DNA of 38,884 nucleotides from IMG/VR virus record IMGVR_UViG_3300042908_000413, positions 1-38,884 of that record. The stretch is one strand, 5' to 3'. The position numbers and the translations under genes are program-made. Below are positions 29,929-36,260 of the stretch, piece by piece. Source of the stretch: a virus. Positions within the stretch are counted from its first letter, which is position 1, and every line of letters begins with the position of its first letter. Under the pieces are notes generated by a model, which had not been told where the DNA came from, made no database searches, and was given only the letters and a program-made list of their open reading frames with translations.

Positions 29929-30269
29929 GATGCCCTCACTCGCAGATAGATATCGCTGTCGCGTAGTGGTGCGCCTAGTGCTGTATCGCACTCGTCATAG
30001 CACATACGACAGCCCACATATCCATCGCATCCTTTGGCTGTAGCACCACAGCAAGATGTCAGACCTAGATACTCACCATCTTTGAAGATGGGCTCATCTG
30101 TGCGCACAATCAGGTCGCCATACTCTGTGATGCCTACGAGGTGCTGAACCTCAGATTTAGGGGCGAGGATGTATGAGCCATCCTCTAGATATACGCGCAC
30201 TCGGCGCGGTTTGCTTGGCTCTGTAGTCACAAAGCGACCTACAGATGCATCGTAGTATCTGATAGTCAT
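29925..30269 (-). CDS. Hypothetical protein with a cysteine cluster
   Basis: The 114-residue protein starts TIRYYDASVGRFVTTEPSKP, has a beta-rich first half (YLEDGSYILAPKSEVQHLVG), and ends with a Cys cluster (SCCGATAKGCDGYVGCRMCY, then ECD). Six or seven clustered Cys suggest metal binding. It precedes the zinc-finger microprotein and is coupled to it. No named family is recognised. Confidence 0.7.
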   Translation of the reverse strand: MTIRYYDASVGRFVTTEPSKPRRVRVYLEDGSYILAPKSEVQHLVGITEYGDLIVRTDEPIFKDGEYLGLTSCCGATAKGCDGYVGCRMCYDECDTALGAPLRDSDIYLRVRAS

Positions 30270-30271
30270 GA

Positions 30272-30844
30272 CTATGCCTTCACAGACAATCTCTTTATCG
30301 GCTTGCCACCGAAACGCACGATGGAGTTCTCATCACCTAACAGGATGTTGCCCTGTGCATCTTGGATGGCGATGCGCACATTGCCATTGCGTTTGATTTC
30401 TACACCTGCGAGGTACATCGTCTTGCCGTTGATAAGTGCCTCTTTGCCGAGGTCTGCATCTGTCATGTCATATCTCCATGCAGTCATGCAAAAGTCTTGC
30501 GCATATCGTGATGCTAGGTTGATGCCGTTCTGACCCATCTCGATGCCATCTGCTTTGATAGTGATGGAGTAGCCCTCGCCATACTTTGTACTGACCTGTG
30601 AGATTTGTAGTTTGCCCTGACAGATTTTGCGAGCCTCTACCTCGATCTCCTCAGTCATGCGCTTTGCAAGGTCACGAGATACAGAGTCATTGCAGAAAGC
30701 CTCTGTTTTGAACTGATATAGGTCGCCGTATTTTGATGATGTCTTACCTGCGACTAGACCATGTGCTCTGAATACTTCTTTACATACTGCGAGTAGTGCT
30801 GTTGATGTTTCTGATGCTACTGATTTCTCTACTGCGTTTGACAT
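30272..30844 (-). CDS. Hypothetical early protein
   Basis: The 190-residue product has repeated 'SSKYGDLYQFKTEAF' and 'STKYGEGYSITIKADG' segments, suggesting a duplicated half (about residues 35 and 85). A C-terminal region, GKTMYLAGVEIKRNGNVRIA, is beta-like. The start at 30844 has a GGAGG site five bases upstream and is preferred to the four-codon-longer start at 30856. A 16-base hairpin lies just upstream of the ribosome site. No function is recognised. Confidence 0.72.
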   Translation of the reverse strand: MSNAVEKSVASETSTALLAVCKEVFRAHGLVAGKTSSKYGDLYQFKTEAFCNDSVSRDLAKRMTEEIEVEARKICQGKLQISQVSTKYGEGYSITIKADGIEMGQNGINLASRYAQDFCMTAWRYDMTDADLGKEALINGKTMYLAGVEIKRNGNVRIAIQDAQGNILLGDENSIVRFGGKPIKRLSVKA

Positions 30845-30862
30845 ATCTGCCTCCATTTAGGT

Positions 30863-30878
30863 GGGGGACTACTCCCCC
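30863..30878 (-). promoter_or_regulatory. Hairpin in the leader of the 30272-30844 gene
   Basis: GGGGGA (30863-30868) and TCCCCC (30873-30878) pair perfectly around a 4-base loop, only a few bases ahead of the GGAGG ribosome site. The 79-base gap around it is among the few non-coding gaps in this part. It may control translation or end transcription of the RusA operon. Confidence 0.5.
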
Positions 30879-30923
30879 TGCAGACAAGAAGGTACGCCTA
30901 CCCCCTATGAATTACAAGTACCC

Positions 30924-31310
30924 CTACATAAGTGTCGGATGGGATGTCCACAGGCTGATATCTACGCCTATGCGCTCGCCATAGTCCTTGCGAGCTGTGA
31001 TGGATATGACCTGCCCATCATCCCGATAGGCGATGGCTGTGAGCCCATCTAGGACAGCCCTGATGAGTTTGTCTAGGTCAGGGGCGACTGTGGGGTGAGA
31101 TCGAGTCACAGTCCTCGGTTTAGGCATAAAAAAGGTCATATCAATACTTATTGCGCCGTCTCTCGGTAAAGCACCGGCATGACGAGCTCCCAGGGCGATA
31201 GCTGACCGCCACGCGGCGAGCGCAGAGCCCTGCGTGTGGATGATATGTCCGTTGATGACCTTCATAGACCCCTGTGGTATGGGTCTGCCATCAACGAAGA
31301 ATGAGATCAC
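30924..31310 (-). CDS. RusA-family Holliday junction resolvase
   Basis: The 128-residue protein has the RusA pattern: FFVDGRPIPQGSMKVINGHI at the start and HPTVAPDLDKLIRAVLDGLT, then AIAYRDDGQVISI. The acidic residues D78, D80, D88 and D97/D98 form the expected metal site, with Q100 nearby. RusA cuts four-way junctions to resolve recombination intermediates or trim DNA for packaging. It follows the replication gene and joins Erf, SSB and the Cas4-like nuclease as the recombination set. Confidence 0.9.
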   Translation of the reverse strand: MISFFVDGRPIPQGSMKVINGHIIHTQGSALAAWRSAIALGARHAGALPRDGAISIDMTFFMPKPRTVTRSHPTVAPDLDKLIRAVLDGLTAIAYRDDGQVISITARKDYGERIGVDISLWTSHPTLM

Positions 31311-31492
31311 ACGAGCAGTCTAACTGCTCCGTTCACAATCTCAAGATGGTCTTGACCTGTCTCATCTATGACATAGAAGTCGTATGTGCCTATCCGGTCA
31401 GGGCCAAATGTGCTCTTGACTGTATAGGTGTGGTGGTTGATTACAACCTGATCTCCATAGCTGACCTCACCTGGACTGACTATCCGTTCCAT
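31307..31492 (-). CDS. Small beta-rich hypothetical protein
   Basis: The 61-residue product (MERIVSPGEVSYGDQVVINH, then HTYTVKSTFGPDRIGTYDFY) looks like a small SH3- or KOW-like beta barrel. A GGAGG site lies six bases before ATG and a 13-bp palindrome lies just upstream of that. It is coupled to RusA by ATGA. Function unknown. Confidence 0.7.
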   Translation of the reverse strand: MERIVSPGEVSYGDQVVINHHTYTVKSTFGPDRIGTYDFYVIDETGQDHLEIVNGAVRLLV

Positions 31493-31507
31493 GACACCTC
31501 CTCGTGG

Positions 31508-31520
31508 TGTAATGATTACA
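31508..31520. promoter_or_regulatory. 13-bp perfect palindrome, operator candidate
   Basis: TGTAATGATTACA is a perfect 6+1+6 inverted repeat in the 53-base gap between the replication gene and the 31307-31492 gene. It ends 16 bases before the start codon, right ahead of the ribosome site. The perfect symmetry and placement suggest an operator for a phage or host regulator. Confidence 0.5.
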
Positions 31521-31545
31521 GACAGGATAACACTATCTCTCAGGT

Positions 31546-32337
31546 TTAGCGTGAGCGTTTGTGTAGCAAGTCGCGGATGCTCTGAGGCATCGGCACAGCC
31601 TTCGCTCTCGCCTCATCTAGCTCCCTCTGATACTCGGCAGCCTTCGCTATCTCGATCTGTCTGCGCCTCTCTGACTCAGCCTTCTCCTGCGCAAGTTTCT
31701 CTTCTTTGGAGAGCTCTCTCGGTGGCAGAGGTTCATCACCCCACCGGTGGGCGTTCAGCCATGTGGCTGCGTGGGCTGTATAACTCGGACTGCGGTTAGG
31801 ATCATCGGCATACCTCCGAGCCCCATCACATATCTCCTCACCTGTAGCTACCTGCAGGGCTTTCTCAAACGCTTTGAGTGCAGCCTGTTTTGCCACCTTT
31901 CTAGGATAGATAGACCAAAACACATCAAAGTGATGTTTCAATGATGGTTCTAAAGGATGGTTCTTGGGGCGTGATTGTCGCCCCGTGACTGTCGTAGTTG
32001 TCGCCCCGTCAGCGACATCGGTACGCCCCGTCACAATGTCGCCTCGTAATCTGTGGATATTTATCTGATACAGGTGTGGTCTGCGATCCTCTCGGCATCC
32101 TGCCGAACCGCCAGAGTGCTTGAACATCCTGATGTAGCCCTCGCTCACTAGGTTGTTCACAGCTCTCTGGACAGTTCGTACTGAGATAGATGACTTGCTC
32201 GCGATAGTCGCTTGCGATGGATATGACTGCGTACCCTCATCGTTCGCATGATCCGCAATGACTAGCAACACCATCTTCTCTACAGTAGGCAGGTCGGTGC
32301 GCCACACCTCTGCCATCAGTCGGATACTCACATACAC
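31546..32337 (-). CDS. Replication initiator-like protein (phage O-type, winged HTH)
   Basis: The 263-residue protein begins with a winged HTH (residues about 1-75: PTVEKMVLLVIADHANDEGT, YPSQATIASKSSISVRTVQR). A polar linker follows (about 97-132), then FDVFWSIYPRKVAKQAALKA and the typical block YADDPNRSPSYTAHAATWLN. The C-terminus is a charged helix. This two-part layout matches phage replication proteins that bind an origin and recruit host helicase. The linker DNA holds iteron-like repeats. The start is GTG at 32337. No phage helicase or polymerase is seen, in line with host dependence. Confidence 0.82.
   Translation of the reverse strand: MYVSIRLMAEVWRTDLPTVEKMVLLVIADHANDEGTQSYPSQATIASKSSISVRTVQRAVNNLVSEGYIRMFKHSGGSAGCREDRRPHLYQINIHRLRGDIVTGRTDVADGATTTTVTGRQSRPKNHPLEPSLKHHFDVFWSIYPRKVAKQAALKAFEKALQVATGEEICDGARRYADDPNRSPSYTAHAATWLNAHRWGDEPLPPRELSKEEKLAQEKAESERRRQIEIAKAAEYQRELDEARAKAVPMPQSIRDLLHKRSR
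31975..32048. other. Iteron-like repeats inside the initiator gene, candidate replication origin
   Basis: Four related 13-mers lie at 31975-31987, 31998-32010, 32020-32032 and 32036-32048 with the core TGTCGCCCCGT. Copies 1 and 2 share 12 bases. Spacings of 23, 22 and 16 bases are not multiples of three, so they are read in different codon frames and are not protein repeats. The A/T-richer flank 31920-31964 has the 9-bp repeat gatggttct twice. The arrangement resembles lambda ori within gene O. Confidence 0.6.
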
Positions 32338-32657
32338 CCCAATATCTGCTCATATGTAATGCCATACAGAGCTAGTTCATCTATCGCCCTAGCGCGTTGG
32401 TTTGGATACTTGCTAGGGTCACGCATTGATACACGCTCCATGCTCGTCATACCACCCCACACGCCGTAGTCCTCATTCTCGAAGGCGTATGTCAGGCATG
32501 ACTGCCATAGTGGACAGCGAGCGCAGACCGAGCGCAGCGCGTTGATGTACTCGTACTGCAGGATCGAGCGTTGTTCCTCTACTGTGTAGAACAGGTCTGT
32601 ATAGATACTGCCCTTGCACTCAGCCTGATCCCAATCTATTTCGCCATACTTGGGCAT
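32328..32657 (-). CDS. whiB: WhiB-family transcription regulator
   Basis: The 109-residue protein has the four Fe-S cysteines C14, C45, C48 and C54 (AECKG, VCARCPLWQSC) and the diagnostic GVWGG turn at residues 65-69. A basic C-terminal part follows (SKYPNQRARAIDE). WhiB proteins bind the principal sigma factor and steer transcription in Actinobacteria; phage copies such as TM4 WhiB can suppress host septation and block superinfection. It overlaps the nuclease gene by 22 bases. The presence of this family identifies the host phylum. Confidence 0.93.
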   Translation of the reverse strand: MPKYGEIDWDQAECKGSIYTDLFYTVEEQRSILQYEYINALRSVCARCPLWQSCLTYAFENEDYGVWGGMTSMERVSMRDPSKYPNQRARAIDELALYGITYEQILGCM

Positions 32658-33304
32658 CCACGCACCCCCGATGAGTCAAAGAAAGGGCAATAGTCCCTAC
32701 AGAAACTCACGAACTTCTCAGGGGCAGGAGGTTCAGCATCGCTACTCACGATGTCTTTGATTTCATCTAGCCAGGCGATAGCCTCTAGTGCAGTCAGCTC
32801 GCTATATGGCTCTTGTACGACTCGGATATCAGCCATCTTGCCATCACGAGGTATGCCTACTAGAGCCACCTCTTTGACATCGTAGCCGTTCTTGGACAGG
32901 AGATACCCATAGGTATGTATCTGCCACATCTTCTGCCGGTCATTTAGATATCGCAGACCTGACTTGGTAGTCGTCTTGAAGTCCACTACGAGTCCGATGT
33001 CTTTGATGAACAGGTCGCAATGACCGCGCAGACCCTCATGAGATATCTCTAACTCTATGAGGTAGTTGTCGCCAAAGGGATCGAGTCGAGTCATGACCTT
33101 CTCCATACCTGAGTGTATGAAAGTACCCAGGATAGCTCCGAGTGACTCTGTTGGATTTGTTTTCTCGTGCTGTTTGAGCTCGTGCCATACACGCCTACGA
33201 CAGCCACCTAGACTGCTCGGCCCAATATCTACCTGCAGACTTCGATCTCTCTGAGCATCGTATCCCTGTAGTGATTTCACAACAACATCCTGTAAATCAA
33301 TCAT
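32636..33304 (-). CDS. Cas4/RecB-like PD-(D/E)XK exonuclease
   Basis: The 222-residue nuclease has H64, D97 in GHCDLFIKD, D108 and K110 in VVDFKTT, and QIHTYGYLL near residue 128, the RecB-type active-site order. C35 and the C-terminal C202, C206 and C217 (FCRDYCPFF, GCP) match the four-Cys Fe-S cluster of Cas4/AddB. In phages such enzymes resect DNA ends for an annealing protein. The Erf-like gene lies in the same operon about 1.2 kb upstream. No CRISPR or Cas genes are near, so a Cas4 role in adaptation is unlikely. Confidence 0.87.
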   Translation of the reverse strand: MIDLQDVVVKSLQGYDAQRDRSLQVDIGPSSLGGCRRRVWHELKQHEKTNPTESLGAILGTFIHSGMEKVMTRLDPFGDNYLIELEISHEGLRGHCDLFIKDIGLVVDFKTTTKSGLRYLNDRQKMWQIHTYGYLLSKNGYDVKEVALVGIPRDGKMADIRVVQEPYSELTALEAIAWLDEIKDIVSSDAEPPAPEKFVSFCRDYCPFFDSSGVRGCPSMAK

Positions 33305-33452
33305 TTTTGAGCCCTTTCTCGGCTACTACAGCACAGACCATCTGCACTCGTAGTGATGCTGCGTACCAATCGGATGAGATTTCTTTACCCTCTGAGAGGT
33401 CTATAGACCTAATCTCATCGGCTATCTTTTTGCGTAGCTCTGTCTCGGTCAT
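33297..33452 (-). CDS. Small helical hypothetical protein
   Basis: A 51-residue ORF (MTETELRKKIADEIRSIDLS, then GKEISSDWYAASLRVQMVCA) fills the gap between the nuclease and the coiled-coil gene. Its start overlaps the upstream stop (ATGA) and its stop overlaps the nuclease start by eight bases. The 'LR..IA..I' start followed by a second helix recurs in small proteins of actinophages. Function unknown. Confidence 0.66.
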   Translation of the reverse strand: MTETELRKKIADEIRSIDLSEGKEISSDWYAASLRVQMVCAVVAEKGLKND

Positions 33453-33817
33453 GACACATCCATACTCGCTCGCACAGATGCGCTCATAGACTGAGCAATC
33501 TTCACCTGTGTCTGCAGTCTGTTCACATTTGCTCTAGAGGCTTTCACCTTTGCCTCCTCTGTAGCGATGGTCATGTGTTTCTCGGCGTTTGCCACGAGTG
33601 CGATGTCCTCGCGCTCGCCTACTGTGTAGTTTCTACCTGTAGGGGATGAGCGACCTGCTAGTTCTAGTCGAGATTTGGCTAGACCTATCTCATAGTCAGC
33701 GACTGCCGTGTGATACGACATCTCACATAACACGAGTTCCTGATGCGCTACATCTACCTCTTTGGAAAGTTGATAGAGACGACTCTCTATCTGCTGCGGT
33801 GTCACTACCTGAGTCAT
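33449..33817 (-). CDS. Coiled-coil hypothetical protein
   Basis: The 122-residue protein is mostly long helices: PQQIESRLYQLSKEVDVAHQ, ADYEIGLAKSRLELAGRSSP and a second arm AEKHMTIATEEAKVKASRAN. The two arms around SSPTGRNYT could form an antiparallel hairpin. Such proteins lie next to recombination genes in several phages; function unknown. Confidence 0.7.
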   Translation of the reverse strand: MTQVVTPQQIESRLYQLSKEVDVAHQELVLCEMSYHTAVADYEIGLAKSRLELAGRSSPTGRNYTVGEREDIALVANAEKHMTIATEEAKVKASRANVNRLQTQVKIAQSMSASVRASMDVS

Positions 33818-33984
33818 ATGACCACCTCCTCATGCCACTTCTCGGCTATGGCTCTATCTCTGTCGTACTCGCAGTAGGTAATGCCTTTGTAATGATAGAT
33901 AGTAGTTTCACTACTGTCTGCCCAACAAACCTCACATGATGCAAGGCGCGGTCTATAGGGACTCGGATGTAGTGGTATCGCCAT
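33814..33984 (-). CDS. Small cysteine-containing hypothetical protein
   Basis: A 56-residue ORF (57 if the preceding ATG at 33987 is used) has GAAGGAGG just upstream, one of the strongest ribosome sites in the window. The product includes RPRLASCEVCWADSSETTIY and GITYCEYDRDRAIAEKWHEE, giving CxxC plus a third Cys. It overlaps the previous gene by 32 bases and starts the next with ATGA. A metal-binding role is possible. Confidence 0.7.
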   Translation of the reverse strand: MAIPLHPSPYRPRLASCEVCWADSSETTIYHYKGITYCEYDRDRAIAEKWHEEVVI

Positions 33985-34237
33985 CATCAGCCTCCTTCAC
34001 GATGCGTAGCCCCTCATTTTTTTGTTTCTCTTGTAATGCAATGAGTTTTGTTGCATCCGCAGATAGATCAAACGGATCGACAACGAGCTGATATCCAGCC
34101 ATCTCTAGAGCCTCACCTAGTCGCTCAGGGAAGATGTCACCAAGAGCCGTTGCTACTGACCTGATACCCATAGCGTTCTGATGTACTGCTACCACGAATC
34201 CCATCGTGGGTTGGAACTTCTTTTGTTTGTCACTCAT
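33953..34237 (-). CDS. Small hypothetical protein
   Basis: The 94-residue product (MSDKQKKFQPTMGFVVAVHQ, then ATALGDIFPERLGEALEMAG) has a helical core and an acidic, Thr/Ser-rich end. The start at 34237 overlaps the previous stop as ATGA; a longer reading starts inside the previous gene. No known domain. Confidence 0.7.
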   Translation of the reverse strand: MSDKQKKFQPTMGFVVAVHQNAMGIRSVATALGDIFPERLGEALEMAGYQLVVDPFDLSADATKLIALQEKQKNEGLRIVKEADDGDTTTSESL

Positions 34238-34545
34238 AGGAGCATTCCCTGTTCTGCACATCGCCATACGATGCACTCGTTTCCGTGTTTGTTTTTCCGT
34301 GTAGTGCCGGTATCTATGATGTGTCCATCCTCGACTAGACCGCCACGAGTAGGTCTGACTGTATTGCCGTCTATCCCTAGTGCATCCTGTATCTCATCAT
34401 CAGTCGCACCATGTAGTCCACGATTGACGATGTAGTCATACACTCTGCGCCGTTTCGTTCCTGATCTCGGCAGAGCCTTCTCTGCTGCGAGTATCGAGGT
34501 GCGCTGTGCATTACTCGCTACTCGTACTCGGTTGCGGTCTATCAC
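34234..34545 (-). CDS. Winged-helix DNA-binding protein
   Basis: The 103-residue protein has a classical winged-helix pattern: GTKRRRVYDYIVNRGLHGAT, DDEIQDALGIDGNTVRPTRG and a wing GLVEDGHIIDTGTTRKNKHG. It would bind DNA, either as a regulator or at replication sites. It is coupled to the Erf-like gene (GTG start overlapping TGA). Similar proteins accompany recombination genes in many actinophages. Confidence 0.78.
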   Translation of the reverse strand: MIDRNRVRVASNAQRTSILAAEKALPRSGTKRRRVYDYIVNRGLHGATDDEIQDALGIDGNTVRPTRGGLVEDGHIIDTGTTRKNKHGNECIVWRCAEQGMLL

Positions 34546-35111
34546 AGTTGCACGAGCCTCTTGTTGATAGCATCGAGCAGAGTGACTCCATCTACACGCA
34601 CCTCTAGGATGCTCGCGTTTTCGTTATAGAGGCTCTTGAGTTCAGCCTTTGTAGTGATGTGTTCGACTGTGGGAATGAGGATTGCAGCCTTCGCTGTCTC
34701 CTCAGGTGTTGGTACTTTGATGGTGAGAGCAGGTTTGGTATCTGCACTTTTAGCGCGCTCCACTTTCTCCATCTCATTACGAGTAGGGCGTGTTGGCTTT
34801 TTGCTATTCGGATCGACACCGAGGTAGCCAGCCATGCTGAGTGCGCGACCTGCAGCCGAGGTCGAACAGTTCTCTAGAGCTGAGTACTTGTTCACAGGGC
34901 TAGAGCCCACCATCTCCTCGGCAAAGTCCACAGCCTTGAGGGTGTCGCCGTAGTACACCGATGCCTTCACGATGTACTGCAGAGGTCGGAGTGTGCTTGG
35001 ATCGCGAACAATGTCCACGATTTCTGTAATGATGCGGAGATCAGCGTGGTCAGAGTGAGCTCGCTGTAATCTTTCCGCGACTGTCTCGTATGCGTTTAGA
35101 TCAAACGCCAT
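34542..35111 (-). CDS. Erf-like single-strand annealing protein
   Basis: The 189-residue protein holds LRPLQYIVKASVYYGDTLKA and the Erf-type block KYSALENCSTSAAGRALSMA with GYLGVDPNSKK. This '..E...TSA.GRAL...G' motif marks the Erf/Rad52-like annealing family. The last 70 residues are Lys/Thr-rich and helical. The protein would pair complementary strands during recombination with the Cas4-like nuclease and SSB. An AAGG site precedes ATG. It begins an operon facing the lone plus-strand gene. Confidence 0.78.
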   Translation of the reverse strand: MAFDLNAYETVAERLQRAHSDHADLRIITEIVDIVRDPSTLRPLQYIVKASVYYGDTLKAVDFAEEMVGSSPVNKYSALENCSTSAAGRALSMAGYLGVDPNSKKPTRPTRNEMEKVERAKSADTKPALTIKVPTPEETAKAAILIPTVEHITTKAELKSLYNENASILEVRVDGVTLLDAINKRLVQL

Positions 35112-35132
35112 GATGTGCCTTCTTTCTGTATG

Positions 35133-35147
35133 GGGCGCATCGCGCCC
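35133..35147. promoter_or_regulatory. Short GC palindrome in the divergent intergenic region
   Basis: GGGCGC and GCGCCC (35133-35138/35142-35147) flank ATC, 22 bases upstream of the Erf-like start. The 134-base region 35112-35245 separates divergent genes and should hold promoters for both, but no convincing -35/-10 pair was found. The palindrome could be an operator or leader hairpin. Confidence 0.4.
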
Positions 35148-35245
35148 AGGGTCAGGTCAGACTTTAGGGGACACCACCGACAGATGGAAGTACCGCCACG
35201 CCCCCGATGTAATGAGTGGCATACTCAGGGGTCAGGGGGTGGGCT

Positions 35246-35443
35246 ATGTCAGCCAGAGTACATATCAGTCTGTTCAACCTAATCGTGGAGGTTGAGTCAG
35301 ACTTCAAATATCCAGATCAGATGCAGGATATGAGCAATAGAGCTATGGGTCTGTTTCAGGGTGCGATTGAGTTTTGCAAGTCAAACAATCTAGATATCCG
35401 CACAGACGATGTAGATGACTTTATAGATGAGGAAGATGCCTGA
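35246..35443 (+). CDS. Only plus-strand gene; small acidic protein
   Basis: The ORF encodes 65 residues: MSARVHISLFNLIVEVESDF, a helical middle (DQMQDMSNRAMGLFQGAIEF) and an acidic end (RTDDVDDFIDEEDA). AGGGGG lies six bases before the ATG at 35246. It is divergent from the Erf operon and convergent with the methyltransferase genes; no minus-strand ORF competes. The orientation suggests separate control, as for a regulator, inhibitor or antitoxin-like protein. No domain is recognised. Confidence 0.65.
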   Translation: MSARVHISLFNLIVEVESDFKYPDQMQDMSNRAMGLFQGAIEFCKSNNLDIRTDDVDDFIDEEDA

Positions 35444-35449
35444 TGTGCC

Positions 35450-35462
35450 TCGCCTGTGGCGA
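35450..35462. terminator. Small hairpin between convergent genes
   Basis: TCGCC and GGCGA (35450-35454/35458-35462) pair around a 3-base loop in the gap between the plus-strand gene and the end of the methyltransferase reading frame. Its place suits a two-way terminator, but the stem is short and no T-tract is present. Confidence 0.35.
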
Positions 35463-35480
35463 CTGCACTAGAGAACATCC

Positions 35481-36260
35481 CTACTCTGTAGATGACTCCA
35501 TAGACTCGTTAGAGGCTACCAATCTACTGATGAGCCAGTCCACCACCGGCACAGCCACCGCGTTGCCGAGCTGTTTGTAGCGATGGCTATCAGCCTGTCC
35601 CTCAGTCCATCCATCAGGGAAGCCCTGTAGTCGCTCACACTCTGTAGGAGTCAGTCGTCTGACAGTAGATGTAAATAGTGTCTGAAAGTTAGAAGTGCGC
35701 AGCGAGAACGAGGTGTCAGATACCAACGGCCCCTTACCGCCTCCAGGCTTGCCCTCTCGATCCTGTAGCACCATAGGTTCTTCCATATGCACCACTCCCA
35801 TCTTGTCCATGTCTGTTCCTGATCTCAGAGTCTGCGCGATATCGCTAGTCGTCTGGTTGTAGGTATCAAATGTCTGAGCTACGAATAACTGAGCATGATG
35901 ACTCTGTACTGATGGCTGATGCGCCTGTAGTGCTAGAGCTGTATCTGTAGGTGTAGCTGAGAAAGTATCGGCCTGAGCATCCTCTCGTATCGAGTAGGCG
36001 ACTGTCTCATCTTCGCCCTCCTGATAGACCATCGGCATATTGTTCCCACCTGTTCCCATACGCGCCTGTAGCGTGTTGATTTTGTCATCCTGGATGCGTA
36101 TGTCATCCACTCGATTGCCATAGAAAACGATGACAGTAGCTCGTGTCTCGTGTGCGTTATCGAATACATTCAAGGTAGGTACTACCCCCCCCATCGCCCA
36201 TGACTCGTTATCCTCAACAGTCTGAGCCCGTCTAGTCTTGACTGCCCACAGTAGGTTCAT
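35481..36260 (-). CDS. C5-cytosine methyltransferase, C-terminal part
   Basis: The 259-residue frame carries the rest of the target-recognition region and the final catalytic motifs: TVRRLTPTECERLQGFPDGW (motif IX) and RYKQLGNAVAVPVVDWL (motif X). The middle is made of loose repeats typical of phage enzymes (VVPTLNVFDNAHETRATVIV, INTLQARMGTGGNNMPMVYQ). Motifs I-VIII are in the upstream frame, which overlaps by 29 bases in +1 register. It may be a separate subunit started at ATG 36260, or one gene broken by a frameshift. A run of eight G's (36185-36192) lies near the junction. Confidence 0.82.
   Translation of the reverse strand: MNLLWAVKTRRAQTVEDNESWAMGGVVPTLNVFDNAHETRATVIVFYGNRVDDIRIQDDKINTLQARMGTGGNNMPMVYQEGEDETVAYSIREDAQADTFSATPTDTALALQAHQPSVQSHHAQLFVAQTFDTYNQTTSDIAQTLRSGTDMDKMGVVHMEEPMVLQDREGKPGGGKGPLVSDTSFSLRTSNFQTLFTSTVRRLTPTECERLQGFPDGWTEGQADSHRYKQLGNAVAVPVVDWLISRLVASNESMESSTE

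Noticed and set aside
32636-33304. Cas4 of a CRISPR system
   Set aside because: No cas1, cas2 or repeat array in the window; context is phage recombination.
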